Of a stretch of DNA of 41,365 nt, positions 24,967 through 32,678 are shown in pieces. The notes below the pieces were generated by a model, which made no database searches, was not told the origin of the DNA, and was given only the letters and a program-made list of their open reading frames with translations. The translations under genes and the position numbers were made by a program. This DNA comes from Lachnospiraceae bacterium (GTDB lineage Bacteria > Bacillota > Clostridia > Lachnospirales > Lachnospiraceae): contig JAJQFO010000346.1 in assembly GCA_021201095.1 (NCBI GenBank), positions 2,118 to 43,482 on the forward strand, given 5' to 3'. Every line of letters starts with the position of its first letter. Position 1 is the first letter of the stretch.

Positions 24967-25080
24967 GTGGCAGATTTCATTGCTACGGTTTGTATCTCTA
25001 TAGGAGCAAGTGTAATAGGAAATTACATATATTTCGTGATCGAGAATTGCATTCGCAAATGGCTGGGTAGAGATAAGTAG
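24967..25080 (+). CDS. Fst-like type I toxin peptide (37 aa)
   Basis: Too short for routine gene calling. GTG 24967 follows AAGGAGGTGA, a full anti-16S match, with 6-bp spacing. The peptide (starting MADFIATVCISIGASVIG) is one hydrophobic helix ending in a charged tail, CIRKWLGRDK. That matches the layout of Fst/Ldr-type type I toxins, with a short membrane helix then W-L-x-x-R-basic. Such peptides depolarise or perturb the membrane or nucleoid when their antisense RNA is lost. Promoter, leader hairpin, direct repeat, terminator and a convergent small-RNA promoter are all in place. Alternatives are a holin-like or other small membrane peptide. Confidence 0.75.
   Translation: MADFIATVCISIGASVIGNYIYFVIENCIRKWLGRDK
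24977..24994 (+). repeat. Direct repeat DR1 inside the toxin reading frame
   Basis: TCATTGCTACGGTTTGTA, identical to 25180-25197. It lies in codons 4 to 10 of the toxin, so an RNA antisense to DR2 can pair with the toxin mRNA here. Confidence 0.9.
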
Positions 25081-25125
25081 TTGGACAGCAACAGCCTAAA
25101 AGGAGCAGCTCACCGCAACGAGCGA

Positions 25126-25167
25126 GAACACCCCAGAGGAAGCAGCCTCTGGGGTGTTCGTTTTTTT
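25126..25167 (+). terminator. Terminator shared by toxin mRNA and antisense RNA
   Basis: GAACACCCCAGAGG (25126-25139) pairs perfectly with 25146-25159, loop AAGCAG, then CG and seven T (25161-25167). Confidence 0.92.
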
Positions 25168-25179
25168 GCGTCTTGTGAC

Positions 25180-25197
25180 TCATTGCTACGGTTTGTA
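25180..25197 (+). repeat. Direct repeat DR2 downstream of the terminator
   Basis: Second copy of TCATTGCTACGGTTTGTA, located at the predicted 5' end of the minus-strand antisense RNA. The preceding GAC also extends an 8-nt GACTCATT match to the toxin leader at 24932-24939. Confidence 0.9.
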
Positions 25198-25206
25198 AGC
25201 ATCAAT

Positions 25207-25235
25207 ATCTTACACCCATTTTCTTTTCTTGTCAA
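25207..25235 (-). promoter_or_regulatory. Promoter of the antisense antitoxin RNA
   Basis: Minus strand TTGACA (25235-25230), 17-bp spacer, TAAGAT (25212-25207). It is stronger than the toxin promoter, as expected for an antitoxin RNA kept in excess. Confidence 0.75.
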
Positions 25236-25497
25236 CATTTGTTTTTGCAAAATTTTATCTTTTCTCTGCAAGCTAAGCTTTTCTTGATAAAGCGAATTGC
25301 TACAGAGATGACAGAGGCAGCAATCCGAAGCATAGGTTTTTGTTCTCTGTAATTTTACAATAAATTCAGCAAAATTACAATACAAACAACTGCAGTTCTT
25401 GTATTCTGTTTATGCTTTTGGGTCTCTCGCGACATCTATGCTTCGTTCCGGTCGGTACTTAACGAGTGCCACTGGCACTCAGTGCCCTTATGACTCT

Positions 25498-25530
25498 GGC
25501 TACTTGGCTCGTTGCCTCGCGGGAATAAAT
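25498..25530 (+). repeat. Dispersed intergenic repeat, copy 3
   Basis: GGCTACTTGGCTCGTTGC then CTCGCGGGAATAAAT. Preceded by a GAGTGCCA/TGGCACTC-type hairpin at 25464-25480. The interval 25236-25463 is otherwise A/T-rich with nothing recognised. Confidence 0.8.
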
Positions 25531-25586
25531 TAAGGAAGGCTGCGAAATGACGAAAAGAGAAGAGCGAAAGCTTGAAAAAAGAATGA

Positions 25587-26181
25587 TTAAGGATGAATGT
25601 GTTTGCCGGGTATATCTTAAGCCGGGCCACGAAGCGGCGCGGGTTTATGATTATGTTCTGCGTGATCACGACCATGTTCAGCGGTGGTACCGTGCCGACC
25701 TATATGGTCATTAAGAACCTTGGCCTGACAGGAACCAGATGGTCGCTGATCATCCCGGGGTACGAACGCGATTTTCATGCTGCTGATGTCCAACTCGTTT
25801 TCCCAGGTGGACAAATCCTATGTCGAGGCTGCGGTGATCGACGGCGCCGGACACTTGAGCATCATGTTTCAGGTCATGTTTCCGCAGTGCAAGGGCATGG
25901 CGCTGGTAACCGCCATTAATACGGCGATCCTGAAATGGAACTCCTGGTTTGAAGCTACGATTTATGTACCGAACAACCGGGAATACTGGCCGTTGCAGCT
26001 CTGGGTAAAGAGCTTCACCGCCAGCGCGGAGGACTTCCTGAAATCAGCAAATCCGAATTATGACAAAAACCTGCTGCAGTACTGCGTAATCGTCGCCGCA
26101 ACCGCTCCGATCCTGATTGCGTTCCCATTCTTCATCGGGAGGCTGGAAAAAGGTATGGCAGTCGGCGGCGTCAAGGGCTGA
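25587..26181 (+). pseudogene. Carbohydrate ABC permease remnant (LplC/MalG type)
   Basis: The first frame reads MNVFAGYILSRATKRRGFM then VPTYMVIKNLGLTGTRWSLIIPG and breaks; a second frame continues TNAIFMLLMSNSFSQVDKSYVEAAVIDGAGH (the permease coupling loop) to GRLEKGMAVGGVKG, the usual family ending. One extra base near 25759 explains the shift. An in-frame TGA at 25584-25586 precedes the match, so the 5' half of the gene is missing and an unrelated start (MTKREERKLEKRM, 25547, with AAGGAAGG) now sits before it. It is a sugar importer subunit that belongs functionally with the nearby rhamnosidase stump; both are dead. Confidence 0.82.
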
Positions 26182-26212
26182 TATAAAAAAATTTTTAGAT
26201 ATGGACGTGAAT

Positions 26213-26241
26213 AGCGAGCATCCGTAAGGTTGCTCGCTTGT
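26213..26241 (+). terminator. Terminator after the permease remnant
   Basis: AGCGAGCA (26213-26220) pairs with TGCTCGCT (26231-26238), followed by TGTTT. Confidence 0.6.
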
Positions 26242-26259
26242 TTGCATTCATCCATCCAT

Positions 26260-26697
26260 TCATTTACAGAGCTTCTGCAGGTCCGCCCTCAGCCTTTCAT
26301 ACCGCAGCCGCTTTTCTTCTTTTGCAAAGTGCACCTCCCTCGATTGCAGCGGATTGTCTGTATAGTCCAGCACTTCCGCACCAAACTGTTCACTGGTCAG
26401 GTCAAAAATACAATCCCCGACTACATTATAGCAATGATAATTTCCGCCGGGTCTTAAGATGCCGCGGACCACGCCACCGAAAATATCCTGCGCCAGAAAA
26501 GCAGTGATGGAGCACTGTCCCAGCGTTTTGTTTTCCAGCGTCCAGTCAGAACGCATCCTGGGGGCACAGGTATCTGCGCACCAGATCTTTGACAGGGCGT
26601 CGTATAAATCCTGGGGCGTGTGGATACCTGTATACTGATCCGTGAGGGCTGGTACGGTTGCGTTTTCCCATCCATAAAATTGGTATTGCTTTGTCAT
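26260..26697 (-). CDS. YunG-like protein
   Basis: 145-aa soluble protein of the YunG family. The conserved core is TCAPRMRSDW, LGQCSITAFLAQDIFGG, NYHCYNV and FDLTSEQF. Cys62, His88 and Asp99 are arranged like a papain/transglutaminase-type triad, which would make it a small cysteine-hydrolase-like enzyme; this is inference, since the family has no assigned function. Monocistronic on the minus strand, opposite the permease remnant. Confidence 0.75.
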   Translation of the reverse strand: MTKQYQFYGWENATVPALTDQYTGIHTPQDLYDALSKIWCADTCAPRMRSDWTLENKTLGQCSITAFLAQDIFGGVVRGILRPGGNYHCYNVVGDCIFDLTSEQFGAEVLDYTDNPLQSREVHFAKEEKRLRYERLRADLQKLCK

Positions 26698-26866
26698 AAT
26701 GGTTCCCTTTCCTTCATTAATAAAAGCTCATGAACATTTTCTTGTGTGAAATGGTAAATATAGGTTACGCTTTATTCAGATTAAGAAAGTATAGCATAAT
26801 CGGCAGAAATTGGATAGTAAAAAGCGAAAAGAAGCAGATGTAAAAGGATGTAGTTGTAAAAAGACC

Positions 26867-26895
26867 GTATCTGAAAAAGATTTTCGGGCATACTA
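26867..26895 (+). promoter_or_regulatory. Forespore sigma (SigG/SigF-like) promoter of spoVAF
   Basis: GTATC (26867-26871), 17-bp spacer, CATACTA (26889-26895). CATACTA is the classic SigG-type -10, and the -35 matches four of five bases of GYATR. It lies 39 bp before the SpoVAF start. Confidence 0.6.
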
Positions 26896-26933
26896 GCAAA
26901 AGAAAAGATTTAGAATGCCTGGAGGAATCACAT

Positions 26934-28292
26934 ATGGCTAAACAGCAGAAAATATACTGGAAGCTCTGGCAAAATAAGGCGGCTATGGAGCACCTGCTGC
27001 CGATTGAGGAAAGCTTTGATCTGATCGAGCGGGAGATACGGCTCGGCGGCCGGGAGGCGGTCTTTTATTTTGTGGATGGGATGATGAATGATGAGGCGAT
27101 GCTTAAAATCCTCGATTCGATCCTGAAAATTACGCCGGAAGAGATGCCGGAGGACGCCAATGGATTTATCAAGAAAATCCCCTACACAGAGGTCGAAACA
27201 ATCGAAGCTTTTGATCAGGCTGTGCGCATGGTGCTTTCGGGGATGACAATCCTCTTTGTGGATGGCTATGGGGAGGCCATTCAGATCGACAGCCGTACCT
27301 ATCCGGTGCGCAGCGTGGAGGAGCCGGATATGGACAAATCCCTGCGGGGCTCGAAGGATGGCTTCGTCGAGACGGTCGTATTTGATACGGCGCTGATCCG
27401 CAGACGCATCCGGGATCCCAATCTGGTGATGGAAATTGTAGAGGTGGGCACCTCCTCACGCTCTGATGTCGTACTCTGTTATATGAAAAACCTGATCGAT
27501 CCGAAGCTTCTGGAGACGGTGCGGGATCGGATTGCAGCAATCGATACGCCAGATCTTTGCATGAACCAGCAGAGTCTGGCTGAAGCACTGATCGGTACCC
27601 GCTGGTACAATCCCTTCCCGAAATTTAAATTCACCGAGCGGCCGGATACAGCCTCTGCCTGTATCATGGAAGGAAAGCTGACCATCCTCGTAGACAATGC
27701 CCCTTCTGCGATGATCCTGCCGACTTCGATTTTTGATATGATAGAGGAGGCAAACGACTATTATTTTCCGGCCTGGACCAGCCTGTATCTGAAAATATCG
27801 CGGGTTCTGATCCTCATTGTAACGGTATTTCTGACGCCACTCTACCTGCTCCTGATGCAGAACCCGCAGTGGCTGCCGCCCATGTTTGATTTTGTACTGA
27901 TCCGGGATACCGTCAATATCCCGCTCATCTGGCAGCTGCTGATCCTGGAACTTGCCATCGACGGTCTGCGCCTGGCAGCCTTGAATACGCCGAACATGCT
28001 CAGCACACCATTAAGCATCTTTGCCGGACTCGTACTGGGGGAATTTTCCGTAACCTCCGGCTGGTTCAATACAGAGGTGATGCTCTATATGGCATTCGTA
28101 GCCGTGGCGAACTACACCCAGCCGAACTTTGAGCTGGGCTATGCGGTGAAATTCATGCGGATGATTCTGCTGATCCTGACAGCGATATTCGGGGTGTACG
28201 GCTTTATTGCGGGATGTATTATTTTGATTTTGCTGCTGTGCACGAATAAGACATTGAGCGGTCGGAATTATCTGAATGTGAAATTGAACTAA
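26934..28292 (+). CDS. spoVAF: Spore germination protein, SpoVAF/GerA family
   Basis: 452-aa membrane protein of the GerA/SpoVAF family. The N-terminal soluble domain includes DLIEREIRLGGREAVFYFVDGMMND and VEVGTSSRSDVVLCYM; the C-terminal half has about five helices with the family stretch PNMLSTPLSIFAGLVLGEF. In sporulating Firmicutes SpoVAF sits in the spore inner membrane and accelerates release of dipicolinic acid with germinant receptors. Here it is alone, without spoVAA-E or gerBC genes, under a forespore-type promoter. GerA-A subunit is the alternative, but length and lack of gerB/gerC partners favour SpoVAF. Ribosome site TGGAGGAATC. Confidence 0.88.
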   Translation: MAKQQKIYWKLWQNKAAMEHLLPIEESFDLIEREIRLGGREAVFYFVDGMMNDEAMLKILDSILKITPEEMPEDANGFIKKIPYTEVETIEAFDQAVRMVLSGMTILFVDGYGEAIQIDSRTYPVRSVEEPDMDKSLRGSKDGFVETVVFDTALIRRRIRDPNLVMEIVEVGTSSRSDVVLCYMKNLIDPKLLETVRDRIAAIDTPDLCMNQQSLAEALIGTRWYNPFPKFKFTERPDTASACIMEGKLTILVDNAPSAMILPTSIFDMIEEANDYYFPAWTSLYLKISRVLILIVTVFLTPLYLLLMQNPQWLPPMFDFVLIRDTVNIPLIWQLLILELAIDGLRLAALNTPNMLSTPLSIFAGLVLGEFSVTSGWFNTEVMLYMAFVAVANYTQPNFELGYAVKFMRMILLILTAIFGVYGFIAGCIILILLLCTNKTLSGRNYLNVKLN

Positions 28293-28351
28293 AAACAAAC
28301 AGATTCCTGCTATTTCCCTGACCCAGGTTTAGTGGGAATCTTTATAGACAC

Positions 28352-28399
28352 GGCCGCATGAGGTAAACTATGGCTTACTTCATATGCCGCCCTGTTTTG
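28352..28399 (+). terminator. Terminator-like hairpin after spoVAF
   Basis: GAGGTAA (28360-28366) pairs with TTACTTC (28375-28381), extended by GCAT/ATGC and GGC/GCC, then CTGTTTTGC. An AGATTCC/GGAATCT pair lies just before. Confidence 0.5.
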
Positions 28400-28437
28400 C
28401 TGACACCAGGAATTTGTGCAAAATGTCAAAAAAGTTC

Positions 28438-28466
28438 TTGAAATAACACGAATAATTGTGTATGAT
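28438..28466 (+). promoter_or_regulatory. Promoter for the phosphoribosyltransferase-like gene
   Basis: TTGAAA (28438-28443), 17-bp spacer, TATGAT (28461-28466). The leader to the start at 28668 is about 195 nt and no known riboswitch was recognised in it. Confidence 0.6.
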
Positions 28467-28667
28467 AATTACATGTCTGTTCCCCTCTCAATGATAAGGC
28501 GCGAAAGAAGATGTGGCTGAATTTTCCTGGCAGCTATCGATCTCAAAATCAGGCGCATCAAACAGATTCATGAACGATGGGGAGCAAAAGAACTTGACGC
28601 AGTAGAAGTGCTATCGCAGCGAAAACGAAAAGTAATGAAAACAAAAATAACGCAGGAGGATCAGTTT

Positions 28668-29309
28668 ATGGAAAGCAGATCAAACAGAATTGAGTCAAAG
28701 CTAAACAGCAACGTAATTATCCGGACTATTCCGGGACATTTTGCCACGAACCATTCCCACATCAACAATTATGTGGATATGACAATTATGAAATGCAGAA
28801 AGAGCGAGGCGGCTGCGGCGGCTTCTGTCCTGGCAAGAAAGTATACGAACTCTACATACATCGACACGATTATCTGCATGGATGGCTGCGAAGTGATCGG
28901 TGCTTATCTGGCGGACGACCTGACCGAATCAGGCATCATGTCCTTGAACCGCCATCAGACGATGTACGTTGTGACGCCGGAGATGAACCCTGGCGGACAG
29001 CTGATTTTCCGTGACAACATGCAGATGATGATCAAGGGAAAGCACTGCATCCTGCTGCTGGCATCCGCGACGACCGGCCGTACGATCGCGAGCGCGATTG
29101 AGTGCATCCATTATTATGGAGGAATTCTTGAGGGTATCTCCGCAATCTTCAGTGCAAGCCCCCAGGTAGAGGGCTATGAGATCAACAGCATCTTCCACGG
29201 CGAGGATATCGGCGACTATCAGACCTATGAAGTTGGGCACTGCCCGATGTGCGCGGCCGGACAGAAGATCGACGCGATTGTAAACAGCTTTGGGTATTCC
29301 AAGCTGTGA
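28668..29309 (+). CDS. Phosphoribosyltransferase-like protein (orotate PRTase-related)
   Basis: 213-aa protein that resembles the orotate phosphoribosyltransferase-like proteins of Lachnospiraceae: IRTIPGHFATNHSHINNYVD at the N terminus, the strand-rich IDTIICMDGCEVIG, the PRPP-loop-like LLLASATTGRTIASAIE, and a C-terminal CPMCAAGQKIDAIVNSFGYSKL. The classic acidic PRPP pair (DD/ED) before the loop is replaced by LLLASATT, so catalysis on PRPP is uncertain. ATG 28668 is chosen for AGGAGG 8 bp upstream over the ATGs at 28608 and 28635. Role unknown; a pyrimidine link would fit carB and pyrC elsewhere in the window. Confidence 0.7.
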   Translation: MESRSNRIESKLNSNVIIRTIPGHFATNHSHINNYVDMTIMKCRKSEAAAAASVLARKYTNSTYIDTIICMDGCEVIGAYLADDLTESGIMSLNRHQTMYVVTPEMNPGGQLIFRDNMQMMIKGKHCILLLASATTGRTIASAIECIHYYGGILEGISAIFSASPQVEGYEINSIFHGEDIGDYQTYEVGHCPMCAAGQKIDAIVNSFGYSKL

Positions 29310-29397
29310 TGTGATTACAGTTATCTGTCTATGCTGACTGAGATGAGGGCGTCTGGAAAATATGAGGGTCGTAGAGAAATCAGGAAACACAAATAAC

Positions 29398-29418
29398 CGG
29401 ATTTACAGATCCGTTTTC
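29398..29418 (+). terminator. Small hairpin after the PRTase-like gene
   Basis: CGGAT-TTACAG-ATCCG then TTTT: a short 5-bp terminator candidate. Confidence 0.4.
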
Positions 29419-29446
29419 TGACGAGCTTTTTATGATTTGACTGTTT

Positions 29447-29478
29447 TGGCGTCATGACTTCATTTGAGTCGGACGCCA
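29447..29478. other. Inverted repeat upstream of the carbohydrate-binding-like gene
   Basis: TGGCGTC (29447-29453) and GACGCCA (29472-29478) flank an inner GACT/AGTC. A second inverted repeat, GAATCAT/ATGATTC, lies at 29525-29552. Both are in the leader of the next gene; operators or a folded leader are possible. Confidence 0.35.
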
Positions 29479-29600
29479 TTTCATTAAGGAAAAATATTCA
29501 TAAAGTCCATTCCGGAATAGAGGGGAATCATCATCGGCATATGCAATGATTCTTTATACGTTTGTACAGAAATGACCGGAAACGAAGGAGGGCTTATTTG

Positions 29601-30434
29601 ATGAACGAAACGGCAAGACTGCTGTCTTGGCAGGAGAAAGATTTGAAACAGATCTGTATTAAAATACAGGATGCAGCAGGCATGACAAAGGCTGTCGAAA
29701 GAGGCCATGGCGAGGTCAGCCTGGTTTACTCGGATACTTATCGTGAGGGAGACCATATTATTGTAGAAATAGAAGAGAAGCATACCTTTTATTTGATACG
29801 TCTGGATGATGCCGGAGAAGGCGCCGTCCTCTACCTGACCGAGGATTTGCATTACGAAATACCATTTGGAGAGAAACGGATCAACCGCTCTCCGAAAATA
29901 TTTGCAGGAGAGAAGCATTTGCTGTATGTGCGCAAAGCCAGAGCTTATGAAACAGACGCGTACCGCAACCTGGCTTACAATCCGTGGGATCAGCACGGAA
30001 ATACCGGCTGCTTCCCACATGCGTCGGCGAACGTAGAGACCCGCGGGGAGTCTGTATTTGCTGCGATGAACGCGATTGATGGGATCAAAGCGACTTCCTG
30101 CCATGGCGAATGGCCTTACCAGTCCTGGGGGATCAATCAGAGAGCAGACGCCCGGCTGCGGCTTGATTTTGGAAGACAGGTATGCATTGACCGACTGATT
30201 TTATATACGAGGGCCGACTATCCGCATGATAACTGGTGGGAAAGTGCTGTGGTTACGTTTTCGGATGGCAGCGAAATGACGCTGGAGCTTTTGAAGACTG
30301 GAGAGGCACAGGAATTTTTACTCGAAGAAAAACAGGCGGAGTGGCTGATTCTGGATCGTCTGATTAAGGGAGAAGAGGATGGCTCTCCATTTCCGGCACT
30401 TTCTCAGATAGAAGTGTATGGAAAACCATGCTGA
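29601..30434 (+). CDS. Carbohydrate-binding-like protein (discoidin/F5-8C-type C-terminal domain)
   Basis: 277-aa protein without signal peptide. Residues 1-100 are a beta-rich unknown region (LVYSDTYREGDHIIVEIEEK). From about 150 on, the sequence resembles the galactose-binding jelly-roll: AMNAIDGIKATSCHGEWPYQSWGINQRADARLRLDFGRQVCIDRLILYTRADYPHDNWWESAVVTFSDGS and IEVYG at the end, the F5/8 type C layout with an early Asp-Gly-Lys/His and buried Trp residues. Such domains bind sugar chains; cytoplasmic location makes the partner unclear. Start ATG 29601 has GAAGGAGGGC; ATG 29562 is less likely. Confidence 0.65.
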   Translation: MNETARLLSWQEKDLKQICIKIQDAAGMTKAVERGHGEVSLVYSDTYREGDHIIVEIEEKHTFYLIRLDDAGEGAVLYLTEDLHYEIPFGEKRINRSPKIFAGEKHLLYVRKARAYETDAYRNLAYNPWDQHGNTGCFPHASANVETRGESVFAAMNAIDGIKATSCHGEWPYQSWGINQRADARLRLDFGRQVCIDRLILYTRADYPHDNWWESAVVTFSDGSEMTLELLKTGEAQEFLLEEKQAEWLILDRLIKGEEDGSPFPALSQIEVYGKPC

Positions 30435-30619
30435 GAAAGGTGTTTTTGCGTTGCTCATTCTCTCAGTGTCCCGCGGCGGGAGCGTGGCATTAGTGTCATT
30501 GGTGCGACGCGTGAGTTTTGACCAGCATCAGCCTCGTCTGGACTGCTCCCTTTCCCGGCCTGGTGCGGGTGCGATGTGTAAGTTTTTGCAGATATTGACT
30601 GAAAAAATAAAAGTCTTTG

Positions 30620-30648
30620 TTGAATATGGACGCTATTTGTGATATTGT
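30620..30648 (+). promoter_or_regulatory. Promoter of the sortase/pilin locus
   Basis: TTGAAT (30620-30625), 17-bp spacer, TATTGT (30643-30648), 57 bp before the first sortase. The stretch 30435-30619 holds a CTGAGA/TCTCAG hairpin and nothing else recognised. Confidence 0.55.
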
Positions 30649-30704
30649 AACAAAAAGACAGGGAATGAAAGCACACGGCAAGACTATTTTAACAGGGCGG
30701 CAGC

Positions 30705-31568
30705 ATGAAAAAGTTATATCCGATGGGGGTGATTTTCCTCATCTTCCTGATCGGGATCGGGTTTATCCTTTATCCCTCGATTGGTAATTTTGTGACATTG
30801 AATACGGCGTCGGTGACGATCGCAGACTACGAGGCGGCTCTGGAGGAGGAGACTCTGGATCCGGATCCCGCAGAGCGTCTGGAGCAGGCGAGGCTTTTCA
30901 ATACGCATCTGTACTATGGGACCAATGAAGAAGATGAGGATAAGTGTCTGAATGTGAATGACGGCGTCATGTGCTATCTGGATATTCCGAAGATCAGTGT
31001 TTATCTGCCGGTGTACTACGGGACTTCGGATGAAGTGCTGCAAAAGGGCTGCGGCTATATTGAAAACACCTCTCTGCCGGTAGGCGGAGAGAATACGAAC
31101 AGCGGTCTTTCCGGACACACGGGTCTGCCTGGTGCGGAGCTTTTATCAAATCTGGATCAGATGGACGTGGGAGATCTTTTTTATATTCATGTCCTCGGTG
31201 AGATTCTGGCCTATGAGGTCGTGGATGTGGAAGTGGTGGAGCCGGATGACGTGGAGCTGCTGGAAATTGAGCCGGGACGTGATCTGGTGACGCTGGTGAC
31301 CTGTACACCGTATGGGATTAACAGCCACCGCCTTCTGGTGCGGGGGGAGCGGACAGAGTATATAGTGGATGAGGATGATGAGGAGATCATCGGTCCGCAG
31401 ACGGCGACAAAGGGTCTGTCCGCAGCGATGAAGCGGCAGCTGCTGGTGATTCTGCTGATAGCCGGAGCGGCTTTGATCGCGGTGCTGATTGCATTCCTTT
31501 ATAACAGGAGTATTAAAAAGGCGATGCGCCTTTCTGCCCCGGAGAAAGAAAAGGCTGAAGGTGATTAG
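30705..31568 (+). CDS. Class C (pilus) sortase, first copy
   Basis: 287-aa membrane-anchored transpeptidase. An N-terminal helix (residues 5-25) and a C-terminal helix (about 245-265) flank the sortase barrel; catalytic His138 (SGHTG), Cys200 (TLVTCTPYG) and Arg209 (SHRLLVRG) are all present. Class C enzymes polymerise pilins through their sorting signals. Start ATG 30705; the ribosome site is weak (CAGGGCGGCAGC). A second sortase and a large pilin follow. Confidence 0.92.
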   Translation: MKKLYPMGVIFLIFLIGIGFILYPSIGNFVTLNTASVTIADYEAALEEETLDPDPAERLEQARLFNTHLYYGTNEEDEDKCLNVNDGVMCYLDIPKISVYLPVYYGTSDEVLQKGCGYIENTSLPVGGENTNSGLSGHTGLPGAELLSNLDQMDVGDLFYIHVLGEILAYEVVDVEVVEPDDVELLEIEPGRDLVTLVTCTPYGINSHRLLVRGERTEYIVDEDDEEIIGPQTATKGLSAAMKRQLLVILLIAGAALIAVLIAFLYNRSIKKAMRLSAPEKEKAEGD

Positions 31569-31617
31569 CTGCCGTGTCAGGAAGCCTTGATTTTTATACA
31601 GGTGAGGATACGTTAGC

Positions 31618-31649
31618 GATTAAATATATGTGATTAAATATAAGTGATT
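31618..31649. repeat. 14-bp tandem repeat before the second sortase
   Basis: GATTAAATATATGT at 31618-31631 and GATTAAATATAAGT at 31632-31645, then GATT. The 130-bp gap between the two sortases contains no terminator. Confidence 0.6.
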
Positions 31650-31698
31650 GCAGAAATTGCTTGGTTGTTGAAAATATCAGAAAAGTGAATTTATTCTT

Positions 31699-32559
31699 AT
31701 GAAGCATAGTATCAGACAAAGACTTCCGCTGCTGTTTATCTTTCTGATTCTCGCGGCCGGAGTGGCCATTATGGGCTACCCGCTGCTGAGCAACTGGCTG
31801 TGTGAATATACGGCAAGTGTGGAGATAGCAAGCTATAATTCCGTTCTGGAAGAACAGGATACCTCCGAGCTGGACGCGATGCTGGAGGCAGCGGAGGAAT
31901 ACAATGCGTCCTTAAACGGCAGCGGAGCTTCGGATTCGGTAGCAGATTATGACAGCCTGCTTGCTCTGACAGATGCGATTGGATACATTGAGATCCCGAA
32001 GCTTGGAGTTTATCTGCCGATTTATCATGGCGTGGATGATGAGGTCCTGCAGAAGGGGATCGGGCATATGCCGGAGACCTCTCTGCCAGTGGGCGGCGAG
32101 TCGACGCACGCAGTTTTGTCCGGGCATACCGGTCTGCCGGCGGCGAAGCTTTTTACCGATCTGGATCAGCTGGAAACAGGAGACATGTTTTACATCCATG
32201 TTCTGAACCGGATTCTGGCTTATGAGGTGGATCAGATCAAGGTGGTGCTTCCGGATGAGACGGATGATATTCAGATCGTCGAGGGAGAGGATTACGTGAC
32301 ACTGCTGACCTGTACCCCTTACGGCGTGAATTCGCACCGCCTGCTGGTGCGAGGCACACGCACGGAGTACTCGGAGGAAGTGGTTTCTGTGCAGGCTCCG
32401 GCGGATACAACGACAAAGCAGAAAATGCCCGTGGAGAAGATTCTCTGGTATGGCGCTGTAGCGGCGGGCGTGGTTTTGCTTTTGATTATACTGATGATTC
32501 TTTTTGTACCTTCGAGGAAGAAAAAGAAGAAGAATACGGACTATCCGGATAAAAGCTAG
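31699..32559 (+). CDS. Class C (pilus) sortase, second copy
   Basis: 286-aa paralogue of the first sortase with the same order of features: N-terminal helix, His143 (SGHTG), Cys205 (TLLTCTPYG), Arg214 (SHRLLVRG), C-terminal helix and a very basic tail (RKKKKKN). The two proteins are similar along their length (KKLY../KHSI.. N termini, LPVGGE, SGHTGLP), so tandem duplication is likely; one may build the shaft and the other attach a tip or the wall. ATG 31699 has no clear ribosome site. It precedes the pilin. Confidence 0.9.
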   Translation: MKHSIRQRLPLLFIFLILAAGVAIMGYPLLSNWLCEYTASVEIASYNSVLEEQDTSELDAMLEAAEEYNASLNGSGASDSVADYDSLLALTDAIGYIEIPKLGVYLPIYHGVDDEVLQKGIGHMPETSLPVGGESTHAVLSGHTGLPAAKLFTDLDQLETGDMFYIHVLNRILAYEVDQIKVVLPDETDDIQIVEGEDYVTLLTCTPYGVNSHRLLVRGTRTEYSEEVVSVQAPADTTTKQKMPVEKILWYGAVAAGVVLLLIILMILFVPSRKKKKKNTDYPDKS

Positions 32560-32678
32560 AAGGATTGGAGCATTAACCGGATGAAAGCCAGGATGATTTG
32601 TGCATTATCCGGAAAATAGTGAGGCTTGAGTTTCATGTACTGCTGTATCGGAATCCGGAATTTGGGAAAGAACAGACT

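Larger units (their letters stand above)
25120..25200 (-). ncRNA. Antisense antitoxin RNA (RNA II-like)
   Basis: Predicted RNA of about 65-80 nt starting near 25200 and reading toward the toxin gene. Its promoter at 25207-25235 is near consensus. Its 5' region is complementary to DR1 in the toxin mRNA through DR2, and its 3' part carries the opposite strand of the shared terminator stem. This is the organisation of RNA II of the pAD1 par locus. The 3' end is uncertain because no T-run follows the stem on this strand. Confidence 0.65.

Noticed and set aside
25547-25709. Small gene starting MTKREERKLEKRM
   Set aside because: The good ribosome site is real, but the frame runs into the permease remnant out of phase and stops; no family recognised.
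24800-26182. Insertion sequence between rhamnosidase and permease remnants
   Set aside because: No transposase fragment or terminal inverted repeat seen; simple deletion plus the toxin-antitoxin unit explains it.
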